DNA of 46,894 nucleotides from NCBI GenBank assembly GCA_017504605.1, contig JAFVQW010000045.1, positions 1 through 46,894 on the forward strand. The letters run 5' to 3'. The stretch comes from Clostridia bacterium. Lineage in GTDB: Bacteria > Bacillota > Clostridia > Oscillospirales > CAG-272. A program made the translations under genes and the position numbers. Shown one piece after another: positions 15,900 to 23,672 of the stretch; the stretch's first letter is position 1; every line of letters begins with the position of its first letter. The notes beneath the pieces were generated by a model that did no database searches, was not told where the DNA came from, and worked only from the letters and a program-made list of their open reading frames with translations.

Positions 15900-16451
15900 C
15901 TATTTCTTATCGCACGCATCGATAGCTGCGCCGAGGCAGCGCTCGAGCATATCGGTAGCCTCGTTAACTCTTTGCTCGGGGGATTCGGTAAGATTTCCTT
16001 CAAGCCAGAGCAGAAATTCGCCGACTATTGCCGATTGGAAGAAGGCGCAGATACGCTCTCGCTCCGCGGGCTCAAGGCATGACAGCCTCCCATCCGTCGC
16101 GGCCATTACGTATCTGTGCGCTATGGGCTTCAGGAATGAAATCAGCTCCCTGACGTCGAACTCGGGATATACCTTTCGCACCAGCTCGCGCGAATCGTAG
16201 ACGGCGCGGTGAAGCTCGAGGTAGCTCTCGCGCCAGTTGGAGGCGGAGATTTCCTCCTCTGACGAGCCGATGAAGCGCGCCTCGAACGCCTTTTCAATGA
16301 GGTTGTTAATGTTTTCAAAGTGATAGTAGAAGGTCATTCGGTTTACGCCGCACTCGGCGGTAATGTCCGATACCTTTATTTTTTTTAGCGGCATTTTTTT
16401 AAGCAGCTTGAAGAATGCCTCGATTAGTGCTCTTTCGGTAAGCCTTGACAT
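15900..16451 (-). CDS. TetR family regulator
   Basis: A 183-residue TetR-type regulator. The N-terminal helix-turn-helix spans residues ~8-50 (ALIEAFFKLLKK, IKVSDITAECGVNRMTFYYHFENI). It is of the DhaS/Firmicute type with a C-terminal all-helical ligand domain (YLELHRAVYDSRELVRKVYPEF). AGAGGTG lies before the ATG. Its promoter carries a perfect palindrome at the expected start of transcription, so autorepression is likely. No efflux pump or enzyme gene is adjacent. The lipoprotein downstream on the same strand is the only nearby target candidate. Confidence 0.9.
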   Translation of the reverse strand: MSRLTERALIEAFFKLLKKMPLKKIKVSDITAECGVNRMTFYYHFENINNLIEKAFEARFIGSSEEEISASNWRESYLELHRAVYDSRELVRKVYPEFDVRELISFLKPIAHRYVMAATDGRLSCLEPAERERICAFFQSAIVGEFLLWLEGNLTESPEQRVNEATDMLERCLGAAIDACDKK

Positions 16452-16461
16452 ATGGCACCTC

Positions 16462-16478
16462 TTTTATCAGTGATAAAA
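16462..16478. promoter_or_regulatory. 17-bp perfect palindrome, TetR operator candidate
   Basis: TTTTATCA-G-TGATAAAA lies 3 bases downstream of the -10 box and overlaps the expected transcription start of the TetR gene. It is 11 bases upstream of the start codon. The position is that of a repressor site. Confidence 0.7.
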
Positions 16479-16480
16479 CA

Positions 16481-16509
16481 ATTTTAGCAAAAAACGCGAG
16501 AGTAGTCAA
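16481..16509 (-). promoter_or_regulatory. SigA-type promoter of the TetR gene
   Basis: Minus-strand TTGACT (16509-16504) and TAAAAT (16486-16481) are 17 bases apart, immediately upstream of the palindromic operator. Confidence 0.78.
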
Positions 16510-16518
16510 GTAAAAAAG

Positions 16519-16548
16519 AAGAAAGCACCACGTTTGTGGTGCTTTCTT
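16519..16548 (-). terminator. Terminator of the tRNA-Met/tRNA-Glu transcript
   Basis: AAGAAAGCACCAC, a 4-base loop and GTGGTGCTTTCTT form a 13-bp perfect stem. On the minus strand the stem is followed by a T-rich run (TTCTTTTTT). It starts 6 bases after the CCA end of tRNA-Glu. Confidence 0.85.
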
Positions 16549-16553
16549 CGGGA

Positions 16554-16628
16554 TGGTGACCCGTACGGGAATCGAACCCATGTTACAGCCGTGAAAGGGC
16601 CGTGTCTTAACCGCTTGACCAACGGGCC
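16554..16628 (-). tRNA. tRNA-Glu (TTC)
   Basis: A 75-base tRNA with an encoded CCA end. The acceptor GGCCCGT pairs with ACGGGTC and the discriminator is A. The anticodon loop is CTTTCAC with anticodon TTC, flanked by the stem CGGCC/GGCTG, and the T loop is GGTTCGAATCC. It follows tRNA-Met after 5 bases. Confidence 0.95.
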
Positions 16629-16633
16629 GAGCG

Positions 16634-16710
16634 TGGTAGCGGATGTCGGATTTGAACCAACGACCTACCGGGTATGAACCGGGCGCTCTAGCCAGCTGAG
16701 CTAATCCGCC
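16634..16710 (-). tRNA. tRNA-Met (CAT), elongator type
   Basis: A 77-base tRNA with encoded CCA. The acceptor GGCGGAT pairs with ATCCGCT (one G-U/mismatch at the end), the anticodon loop is TTCATAC, and the T loop is GGTTCAAATCC. The paired first position and overall likeness to Firmicute elongator tRNA-Met argue against initiator. A lysidine-modified tRNA-Ile(CAT) cannot be fully excluded from sequence alone. Confidence 0.9.
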
Positions 16711-16742
16711 GTAAAGAATGGTTTTACCAAACTCGCTTGTGT

Positions 16743-16771
16743 ATTATATCACACGGAAAATGAAAAGTCAA
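16743..16771 (-). promoter_or_regulatory. Promoter of the tRNA pair
   Basis: Minus-strand TTGACT (16771-16766) and TATAAT (16748-16743) are 17 bases apart. The start lies about 25 bases before tRNA-Met. Confidence 0.85.
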
Positions 16772-16825
16772 GAGTAAAAAGCGTTTTTCCGAAAAATATT
16801 TTTCCGCCTCGCCTCCGCGACGCGG

Positions 16826-16997
16826 AATCAACGACACAAGGATTATAATACACGAAGTTCGTGTCTGTCGGCTTGCCAGCAAGCACGAACGACTGTATTT
16901 CAAGGAATGTGGGAAAATCGCAAGATTTTTGGAGTGGTGCCTAAAGGCAACACCGTTGATTTCGTCCCTTTGCGAAATCAACGACACATGGATTATA
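16826..16997. repeat. Non-coding block of small hairpins bounded by a 22-base direct repeat
   Basis: The 22-mer starting AATCAACGACACA is at 16826-16847 and again at 16976-16997 with one difference. Between the copies are five small hairpins in a row: 16850-16864 (ACACGAA-G-TTCGTGT), 16871-16884 (GCTTGC-CA-GCAAGC), 16914-16929 (AAAATC-GCAA-GATTTT), 16936-16954 (GGTGCC/GGC..ACC) and 16955-16982 (GTTGATTTCG/CGAAATCAAC). No convincing gene lies in the 525-base gap. It may be a dispersed non-autonomous element or a structured RNA. Confidence 0.55.
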
Positions 16998-17124
16998 TTT
17001 ACCGATTTTGTTCAATTTTATTTCAAAAAGACGCTGTTTCGGTCGCAAAGGCACGGAAAAACGCCTCTTTTTCGTTAGAAATACACAAAATTTTTCCAAT
17101 TCTCTCCAATTTACTCGGCGGAGG

Positions 17125-17154
17125 TTGACAAATCCACTCTGAAAGTAGTATAAT
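17125..17154 (+). promoter_or_regulatory. SigA-type promoter of the exopolysaccharide operon
   Basis: TTGACA at 17125-17130 and TATAAT at 17149-17154 are 18 bases apart. It is the only strong promoter found before the roughly 17-kb gene run. The ~80-base leader contains a weak inverted repeat (GCACGCATC...TTTGCGTGCG). Confidence 0.82.
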
Positions 17155-17235
17155 ATAAATACTTGTTTTATTTAAATTCTTACGCACGCATCTTCTCTTT
17201 GCGTGCGTATATAATTGTTTAGGAGATTTGCAAAA

Positions 17236-17910
17236 ATGTATAAGCACGTCGTCAAGAGGTTCTTTGACATAATTCTCTCGGGCATCGCCATTGTGATTCT
17301 CGCGCTGCCGATGCTGATTGTGGCAATCATAATCAAGATTGACTCACGAGGCCCTGTTTTCTTCAAGCAGAAGCGCGTGGGTATACATAAGAAGACATTC
17401 CCGATACTAAAATTCCGCAGCATGCCGACTACCGTGCCTAAGGATATGCCTACTCATCAGTTTGAGGCGCACGACCAGCTTAGCAGGTGGCAGCGCTTTA
17501 TCCGCAAGACCTCTATTGACGAGCTGCCTCAGATTTTTAATATTTTCGTCGGGCAGATGAGTATTTGCGGCCCCCGCCCCGCTCTTTGGAATCAGGATGA
17601 CCTGATTGCCGAGAGAGATAAGTACGGCGCAAACGATATACGCCCGGGACTCACGGGCCTCGCACAGATAAGCGGGCGAGACGAGCTCGAGATCCCTGTA
17701 AAGGCGAAGCTCGACGGCGATTACGCCGCGGCGCTGAATCACGGCCGTTTCCGCGGCTTTGCCATGGACTTTAAGTGCTTCTTCGGAACGTTTATCAGCG
17801 TTCTGCGCTCCGACGGCGTCGTCGAGGGCGGCACAGGAGAGATGAAGAAGCAAGCCAAGGCACAGGAGAATGCCGAGTCCGCCGAAAAGCGCGAAGAGGT
17901 CACTAAATGA
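17236..17910 (+). CDS. Undecaprenyl-phosphate sugar phosphotransferase, PglC-like
   Basis: A 224-residue monotopic phosphoglycosyltransferase that loads the first sugar phosphate onto undecaprenyl phosphate. It is the short PglC-like form: one N-terminal re-entrant hydrophobic helix (FFDIILSGIAIVILALPMLIV) then the catalytic domain. Motifs are SRGPVFFKQKRVG, ILKFRSM, the Asp-Glu catalytic dyad in KTSIDELPQI, and MSICGPRPALW. The C-terminal ~25 residues are a charged, Glu/Lys/Ala-rich tail. The ATG at 17236 has AGGAG before it. An upstream TTG in frame overlaps the ribosome site and is rejected. It is the first gene of the operon and overlaps the next by ATGA. Confidence 0.9.
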   Translation: MYKHVVKRFFDIILSGIAIVILALPMLIVAIIIKIDSRGPVFFKQKRVGIHKKTFPILKFRSMPTTVPKDMPTHQFEAHDQLSRWQRFIRKTSIDELPQIFNIFVGQMSICGPRPALWNQDDLIAERDKYGANDIRPGLTGLAQISGRDELEIPVKAKLDGDYAAALNHGRFRGFAMDFKCFFGTFISVLRSDGVVEGGTGEMKKQAKAQENAESAEKREEVTK

Positions 17911-18782
17911 AGCGAATACTGATTACGGGAGCGGGCAGCTATATCGGCACATCGTTTGAGAGCTACTTAAAGCTGCACTTTGACGGTGAATACGAGATAG
18001 ACACCGTTGATATGATAGGGGACTCGTGGCGGGAGAAGGATTTCTCCGTATACGACAGTATCTTTCACGTGGCGGGAATTGCACATTCCGACAGTGGAAA
18101 AATCAGCGAACAGAGAGCGAAGCTCTACTATGCGGTGAACACCGACCTCGCCGTAGAGACGGCGAAAAAGGCTAAGGCGGACGGCGCCCGTCAGTTTGTA
18201 TATATGAGCTCGGCAATCGTCTACGGTGACAGTGCACCGATAGGGAAGAGAAAGGTTATAAATAGGGATACGCCGACCTCTCCTGCAAATTGCTACGGCG
18301 ACAGCAAGCTGCGCGCAGAGCAGGGGCTTTTTGCACTCGAGGACGAGACTTTTCGCGTGGTGGCTCTGCGCCCGCCTATGATATACGGCAGAGGCAGTAA
18401 GGGGAATTATCCCCTGCTCGCTAAAATTGCCGGGAAAACGCCGATTTTCCCGCGTGTTTGCAACGAGCGCTCTATGCTCTATATAGACAACCTATCCGAG
18501 TTCGTTAGGCTTATGATTGAGAACGGTGAGAGCGGTGTTTTCTTCCCGCAAAACTCGGAGTATTCAAATACGAGCGAGCTTGTGAAAATGATTGCAAAGG
18601 CACGGGGCAGGCGCGTGCGGCTTCTTCGCGGCTTCGGCTGGCTTCTTAGGCTCGCCGCCGTCTTCACGCCGCTTGTCAACAAGGCGTTCGGAAGCCTGAG
18701 CTATGATATGAGTATGAGTGAATACAAGGTTGATTACAGAATTAAGAAATTGGCTGAATCTATCGAGGAGACGGAAAAATGA
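17907..18782 (+). CDS. NAD-dependent sugar epimerase/dehydratase
   Basis: An extended-SDR enzyme of 291 residues acting on nucleotide sugars. It has GAGSYIGTSF at the nucleotide site, VAGIAHSD, the Ser in YMSSAIVYG, and the Y-x3-K catalytic pair as CYGDSKLRAE. The C-terminal domain carries RPPMIYGRGSKGNYP. It is shorter than GalE and closest in motifs to capsule-cluster epimerases that pair with PglC/WcaJ-type transferases. Coupled at both ends by ATGA overlaps. The product sugar cannot be named. Confidence 0.87.
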   Translation: MKRILITGAGSYIGTSFESYLKLHFDGEYEIDTVDMIGDSWREKDFSVYDSIFHVAGIAHSDSGKISEQRAKLYYAVNTDLAVETAKKAKADGARQFVYMSSAIVYGDSAPIGKRKVINRDTPTSPANCYGDSKLRAEQGLFALEDETFRVVALRPPMIYGRGSKGNYPLLAKIAGKTPIFPRVCNERSMLYIDNLSEFVRLMIENGESGVFFPQNSEYSNTSELVKMIAKARGRRVRLLRGFGWLLRLAAVFTPLVNKAFGSLSYDMSMSEYKVDYRIKKLAESIEETEK

Positions 18783-19645
18783 TTGATGCAACCGCGATAA
18801 TTATGACGAAAAACGAGGAGAAAAATATCGTCGACTGCCTGAAATCCATGGAGGGCTTTGCGAAGCGTTGCGTGGTTATCGACTGCGGCAGCACCGACGG
18901 GACAGTGGCACTTGCCGAGGAGTGCGGGGCCGACGTGTATTTTCACGAGTTTGAGTATTATGCGAAGCAGTTCAACTGGGGAATAGACAACTGTAATATC
19001 GACACCGAGTGGATTATCAGGCTTGATGCCGACGAGCGCTTTCCCGAGAAGCTTTGCCGCGAGATTGAAGAGATTATTGCCGATGATAAGACGGGCAACG
19101 TAAACGGAATTACTATCGAGGCGGATTTCTTCTTCCTCGGCAGATGTATGAAGCACGGCCCGAGGAACAAGAGGAAAATGATGCTCTTTAAGAGGTCGGT
19201 AGGCAGAATTGAGGACCGCCGCCGTGATGCGCACAGCATTATCTCCGAGGGCGTGTCGGTAAGCACCAAGGGGCGCTTCTTACACTATGATTTCAAGGAC
19301 CTCGATAACTACGTAAAGCGATATAATTGGTATGCGACGCGCGAGATGCAGGATTACATTGACTTTACGCGCGGAGCATCTACCGAGATAAACGGAGACC
19401 GTGCAATTCTCGCACAGAGGAAAAAGAAGTTCGGCTTCTACTACAAGATGCCGAAGTACTTCAGAGCCTGGGCGTGGTTTATTTATAACTACATATTCCG
19501 CGGCGGCTTTCTCGACGGCCGCGAGGGGCTCGTCTTCTGTTTTCTCGAGTGCTATTGGTACAGGCTTCTCGTCGATGCAAAAATTTTTGAATATCAGAAG
19601 CGCGGCGAGAGCGCCGAGTTCGAAAAATTAAAGGCTATTGATTAA
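18779..19645 (+). CDS. Glycosyltransferase family 2 (WaaE-like)
   Basis: A 288-residue cytoplasmic-face glycosyltransferase with a GT-A fold. MTKNEEKNIVDCLKSM, VVIDCGSTDGT and the metal-binding DADE (IIRLDADERFP) are diagnostic. The C-terminal half (LFKRSVGRIEDRRRDAHS, RFLHYDFKDLDNYVKRYNWYA) is that of the WaaE/KdtX-type GT2 proteins, often linked to a beta-1,4-glucosyl transfer. It probably adds the second sugar of the repeat unit. The ATG overlaps the previous stop. Confidence 0.88.
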   Translation: MIDATAIIMTKNEEKNIVDCLKSMEGFAKRCVVIDCGSTDGTVALAEECGADVYFHEFEYYAKQFNWGIDNCNIDTEWIIRLDADERFPEKLCREIEEIIADDKTGNVNGITIEADFFFLGRCMKHGPRNKRKMMLFKRSVGRIEDRRRDAHSIISEGVSVSTKGRFLHYDFKDLDNYVKRYNWYATREMQDYIDFTRGASTEINGDRAILAQRKKKFGFYYKMPKYFRAWAWFIYNYIFRGGFLDGREGLVFCFLECYWYRLLVDAKIFEYQKRGESAEFEKLKAID

Positions 19646-19655
19646 GGAGACGGGA

Positions 19656-20549
19656 ATGAACGCGAGCCTAAAGAAAATAATACTGTTTCCATTCAACATG
19701 CTATACAGGATTAGTCCCAAAGCAGCTCTTTCGTTGCTTTACCGTTTAAAATGTAAGAGCAAATTGAATTGGGACAACCCTGGAACATATCTTGAAAAGT
19801 TAAATTGGATGAAGCTTTATTATAGGAATGAGCTTATGCCGATTTGCGCCGATAAATATCTGGCGAGAGAGTATATTGAGGACCGCGGATTCGGTGAATA
19901 TCTGCCTCGACTTCTTTGGTCGGGCTTTGATCCTGCCGAAATCCCATTTGATACACTTCCGCAGTCGTTCGTAATTAAGAGCACGACCGGCTCGGGAAAC
20001 AATATCATATGTAAGGATAAAACCGAGCTGAACAAGGAGAAAACCGTCAAAAAGCTTAAAGGTTGGTTAAAGGAAAAATATCTTCCGTGCTACGGTGAGT
20101 GGCACTATGAAAAGATAAAGCCCCGTATAATTATCGAAGAATACATATCCGATGGCAAAAATTTTGTTCCTGTTGATTATAAGCTTTTTTGCTTCAACGG
20201 ACTTGACGGTGGTGACGTGGGGTGTATCGCTGTAGATTTGGGCAGATATGTTGATCATAGACGTAACATTTATGATGCTGATTTTAAATATTTGAATTAC
20301 GTATCCTTTAACTTTAAAAGGGACGAGGAGGCAAACATCGAGTGCCCGGAGACGTATTTAGAAATGCGTAGGATAGCGCATGAACTCGCAAAGCCGTTTC
20401 CACACGTGAGAGTTGACTTTTTTGTAATAGGCAAAAGGTTTTATATTGGTGAATTAACGTTTTTTAACGGAGCGGGGTTCGATATGATTACACCGCACGA
20501 GTATAACGTTCAAATGGGCGAGTGGATTGACTTGACGCAATTATTATAG
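19656..20549 (+). CDS. TupA-like ATP-grasp protein
   Basis: A 297-residue ATP-grasp protein of the TupA-like group, named after the teichuronopeptide gene of alkaliphilic Bacillus. The N-terminal region has LNWDNPGTYLEKLNWMKLYYRN and CADKYLAREYI. The ATP-binding part has FVIKSTTGSGNNIICKDK, PRIIIEEYISD, DYKLFCFNG and a final FFIGKRFYIGELTFFNGAGFD, where Glu and Asn are likely Mg ligands. AAGGAG precedes the ATG at 19656, and an upstream TTG in frame is rejected. ATP-grasp enzymes form amide-like bonds through acyl phosphates. Coupling amino acids to uronic acid carboxyls is inferred from TupA. Base composition is more AT-rich than the flanks. Confidence 0.82.
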   Translation: MNASLKKIILFPFNMLYRISPKAALSLLYRLKCKSKLNWDNPGTYLEKLNWMKLYYRNELMPICADKYLAREYIEDRGFGEYLPRLLWSGFDPAEIPFDTLPQSFVIKSTTGSGNNIICKDKTELNKEKTVKKLKGWLKEKYLPCYGEWHYEKIKPRIIIEEYISDGKNFVPVDYKLFCFNGLDGGDVGCIAVDLGRYVDHRRNIYDADFKYLNYVSFNFKRDEEANIECPETYLEMRRIAHELAKPFPHVRVDFFVIGKRFYIGELTFFNGAGFDMITPHEYNVQMGEWIDLTQLL

Positions 20550-20561
20550 TAAGGGGGCGCA

Positions 20562-21686
20562 ATGAGATTATACAGGCTGGTTGAAGCTATAGTTTTGAGA
20601 TTTATCAATTTTGTATGGCTTTGTTTTATTAGGTTGCACGAAAACAAGAATATAAAAGCCAAGAAGTCGTTATATACGAAGTCCGATTTAACCGAGGAGC
20701 AGAAAAGCCAAATAGACCGATTTTACATAGAAAATTATGGCAAAAAAATACCGTATAAGTGGCATCGTTTATATCAAAGCTACACCGGAAAATTTGATTT
20801 CCGATATATACCTGAGCCTTTATTTACCACAGCGCTCGAGCTGATTGATAATAGGCGTATTGAAGTTCTTCCGCTTGAGAACAAGGTGGTTTTAACCAAT
20901 TTTGTAAGAGGGAATGAAGATAAGGTCAGGGTGCCGAAAACATATATAGCGTGTGTGGCGGGGCGGTTTTATGACGGCAACCTTAACCCAATTGACCAAG
21001 GCGCTGCGATTGCCTTGCTTACAGAACTTAACGGTGGCACCTACGATGCTATATGTAAAAAGACCTTGGACACAAGTAGCGGAAGAGATGTTCGCTTGGT
21101 CAAAATCAAGGATGGTATAGATCAAGTGAAAAACGATAGTATCGAGGATATTCTTAAATCGATGGGCAGCGATTTTATTGTTCAAGAGAAGATTGTTGCG
21201 CATCGGGACATTAGCGCGCTGTATGACAAATCGATAAACACTATTCGCGTGTTAACTTATCAGACCAAATATGCCTATAAGGCTGCGCCTGTGGTAATGA
21301 GAATTGGCAGAGATAGCTATCTAGACAATGCGCATGCCGGCGGAATGTTTGTTGGTGTGACAGATGACGGAGCTCTCCTAAAGGAAGCTTTTACCGAATA
21401 CCAGGATAGATATACCGTGCATCCTGTTTCGGGTGTTGAATTCGACGGGTACGTGATACCAAGAATACCAGACGTCATCGATGCCGCGATACAGATGCAT
21501 AAGAACTATCCTACTGTACGTTTTATGAGCTGGGATTTTGCGATAGATGAAAATGAGAACATCGTTGTGATAGAAGTCAATTTGCATTCCCAGTCCGTTT
21601 GGTTAAGTCAAACAGCGCACGGATGCGGAGTTTTCCGAGAGGATACTGCCGAGATGCTACACTTGATCGCAAAAAGTAATCGATGA
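20562..21686 (+). CDS. Sugar-transfer-associated ATP-grasp protein
   Basis: A 374-residue protein resembling the sugar-transfer-associated ATP-grasp family found in capsule and LPS clusters. The ATP-grasp core shows FVRGNEDKVRVPKTYIACV, KTLDTSSGRDVRLVKI, FIVQEKIVAHRDISALYDKSINTIRVLTY, and a C-terminal FMSWDFAIDENENIVVIEVNLHSQ with Glu/Asn metal ligands. An N-terminal hydrophobic stretch (AIVLRFINFVWLCFIRL) suggests membrane association. The ribosome site is GGGGG. It is unrelated in detail to the two TupA-like proteins of this cluster, so three distinct ATP-grasp activities are present. Substrate unknown. AT-rich like its neighbours. Confidence 0.78.
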   Translation: MRLYRLVEAIVLRFINFVWLCFIRLHENKNIKAKKSLYTKSDLTEEQKSQIDRFYIENYGKKIPYKWHRLYQSYTGKFDFRYIPEPLFTTALELIDNRRIEVLPLENKVVLTNFVRGNEDKVRVPKTYIACVAGRFYDGNLNPIDQGAAIALLTELNGGTYDAICKKTLDTSSGRDVRLVKIKDGIDQVKNDSIEDILKSMGSDFIVQEKIVAHRDISALYDKSINTIRVLTYQTKYAYKAAPVVMRIGRDSYLDNAHAGGMFVGVTDDGALLKEAFTEYQDRYTVHPVSGVEFDGYVIPRIPDVIDAAIQMHKNYPTVRFMSWDFAIDENENIVVIEVNLHSQSVWLSQTAHGCGVFREDTAEMLHLIAKSNR

Positions 21687-21721
21687 TTTGTGAGCAAACT
21701 TGTTTATTTTTTGGAGGGCTT

Positions 21722-22690
21722 ATGAAAGAGGTTCAGGTAAGTATTATAATTCCTTGCTACAATTGCGAGGCGTTGATAGACGAGACGTTGGATAGCCTTG
21801 TAAACCAGACATTCAAAAACTTTGAGGTGATTTGCGTTAACGACGGCTCGAGGGACAACACTTTACAAAAGCTGGAGGCGTGGAGTGAAAAGGGATGTCT
21901 TAATATGAGATTAGTCAATCAAGAAAACGCTGGTGTGAGCAGGGCGCGAAACGTTGGAATTTCAGAAGCCGCCGGAAGATACATTTTATTTCTTGATTCT
22001 GATGACTGTCTACATCCCGAATTCATTAAACGCCTCGTACAAGGTGTGGAACTAAGCGGTGCCGATGTATCATATTGCTTGCTGAGCAGAGATAGAAAAT
22101 CTGTTTTCGGCACGGTGCTTTCCGAGGATAATTGGTATGCCGAACAAAATCAAGCCGAGATGATGCATAATTTGCTTTACCGAATGGGAGAGATTGGCTT
22201 TTACTGTTATATTTATGAGACAAGCACCTTAAGAGAAAACAACATTTTTTTTGATGAGAAAACTCGTTTTTTTGAAGATCGAGAGTTTAATTGGAAGTAT
22301 CTGTGCCACTGTCAGTCGGCAGCGCTAATAAACCAGCCGCTTTATTGGTATCGGGTGAATCCGAATTCTGTTACACAAAACAAAACGGTTCGGTGGATAA
22401 CGGAGGATTTAGATGCGGTTATAAGGGTTGAACAGTATTTATTTGAACACGAGTGTGAGTTTTATCCGGAGCTAAAGTCTTATTTGTTTTCCAGAGTTAT
22501 ATGGGGTAAGGCTAAGCGGTTTGCTGTCGGCAGAAGTAAAGAGCTTTTCAGAAGGCTGATGAGCGAATACGACGTCAGATCCTGTATGAAGCGCACTGCG
22601 AAGGATAAAAACAAGCTGGTTGCTTTGGCTTCGAGGCTATATTTGATTCACCCTTCGCTCTTTTATCACGCTGTAAGGCTTAAAAAATAA
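21722..22690 (+). CDS. Glycosyltransferase family 2
   Basis: A 322-residue GT2 enzyme with SIIIPCYNCEALIDETLDSLVNQ, VICVNDGSRDNT, ENAGVSRARNVG and the DxD motif in LFLDSDD. The C-terminal ~90 residues are helical and Lys/Arg-rich, suited to membrane contact. Thirteen in-frame codons upstream include another ATG, but GGAGG is placed only for the ATG at 21722. It probably adds one sugar of the repeat unit from a nucleotide donor. Its AT-rich composition groups it with the two ATP-grasp genes before it. Confidence 0.88.
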   Translation: MKEVQVSIIIPCYNCEALIDETLDSLVNQTFKNFEVICVNDGSRDNTLQKLEAWSEKGCLNMRLVNQENAGVSRARNVGISEAAGRYILFLDSDDCLHPEFIKRLVQGVELSGADVSYCLLSRDRKSVFGTVLSEDNWYAEQNQAEMMHNLLYRMGEIGFYCYIYETSTLRENNIFFDEKTRFFEDREFNWKYLCHCQSAALINQPLYWYRVNPNSVTQNKTVRWITEDLDAVIRVEQYLFEHECEFYPELKSYLFSRVIWGKAKRFAVGRSKELFRRLMSEYDVRSCMKRTAKDKNKLVALASRLYLIHPSLFYHAVRLKK

Positions 22691-22715
22691 AAATTGATTT
22701 TTGCGGAGAATTTAC

Positions 22716-23672
22716 ATGATTAGCGTTTTGATGAGCGTTTATAACGAGACGCACGAGGAAATAAGAGAGTCGATAGACTCGGTGCTCTCGCAGTCCTACT
22801 CCGATTTCGAGCTTATAGTGGTGCTTGACAAGCCGAGCTATACCGAGGGGTTGGAGCAGCTTCGTGAATACGAGGCTCGGGACAGGCGTGTGCGCGTTCT
22901 CGTTAATGAAAAAAACATAGGTCTCGCGCTCTCTATGAACCGAGCTGCCGAGAACGCTCGCGGCGAGTATTTTCTCCGCATGGACGCAGACGACGTCTGC
23001 CTTGAGGATAGGTTTTTAAAGCAGTATGCCGAGATTTCGAGCGGGAAATACGACCTCGTGTGCGGAAATTATGACTTTATAAACGAAAACGGAGAGCCAC
23101 TGCCACAGACGGCGGCAGTATATAACGACCGCCAGCTCGAAAAGCTGCTCCCCTACCGAAATATCATTCACCACCCGACGGTTATTATGACGAGGGAAAT
23201 TTTCGAGCGTGTCGGAGGATACAGGAATTACCCTTGTGCGCAGGACTACGACCTTTGGCTTCGTATGAAGTGCGCGGGCTGCCGTATGCATATGATGGAC
23301 GAGGAGCTGATTAAATACCGCGTCAGAGAGGCGAGCATTACGGTCTCGAAGAGGTATAAGCAGTCCTGCACGGGCGAGTATATACGCTCGCTTTACAAGA
23401 ACAAAATGGAAGGATATTCCTACGAGGGATATCTCGCCTATCTCGATAAGCGCGGCGTAAACGACCCGGGCTCAAACGAGGACTTCATTAAAAATTTTGG
23501 CAAATATATGGAGGCTAAGCGTGACCTTGGGCGCGGCAGACTTATTCGCGGCACAGTGGCGCTTCTTGGTGTGATTTTTAAGTCCAAGTACTATAGACCC
23601 CACGTTTTAAGAAATGCGAGGGTTGCACTTATGACGAAAAGATTAAGGGGAAAAGGAGGTAGAGGTAAATGA
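22716..23672 (+). CDS. Glycosyltransferase family 2
   Basis: A 318-residue GT2 enzyme. Motifs are ISVLMSVYNETHEEIRESIDSVLSQ, IGLALSMNRA, the DxD in FLRMDADD, and HHPTVIMTREIFERVGGYR followed by CAQDYDLWLR, where ED/QD marks the base region. CGGAGAA precedes the ATG at 22716. It overlaps the polymerase gene by ATGA. Base composition returns to the higher GC of the region. Confidence 0.9.
   Translation: MISVLMSVYNETHEEIRESIDSVLSQSYSDFELIVVLDKPSYTEGLEQLREYEARDRRVRVLVNEKNIGLALSMNRAAENARGEYFLRMDADDVCLEDRFLKQYAEISSGKYDLVCGNYDFINENGEPLPQTAAVYNDRQLEKLLPYRNIIHHPTVIMTREIFERVGGYRNYPCAQDYDLWLRMKCAGCRMHMMDEELIKYRVREASITVSKRYKQSCTGEYIRSLYKNKMEGYSYEGYLAYLDKRGVNDPGSNEDFIKNFGKYMEAKRDLGRGRLIRGTVALLGVIFKSKYYRPHVLRNARVALMTKRLRGKGGRGK

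Noticed and set aside
16817..16997. CRISPR-like repeat
   Set aside because: Only two copies of the 22-mer 150 bases apart, with hairpins rather than spacers between; no cas genes in the window.
16907..17128. 73-codon frame in the gap before the polysaccharide operon
   Set aside because: Runs through three hairpins and a repeat; no conserved protein features. Better explained as non-coding repeat sequence.
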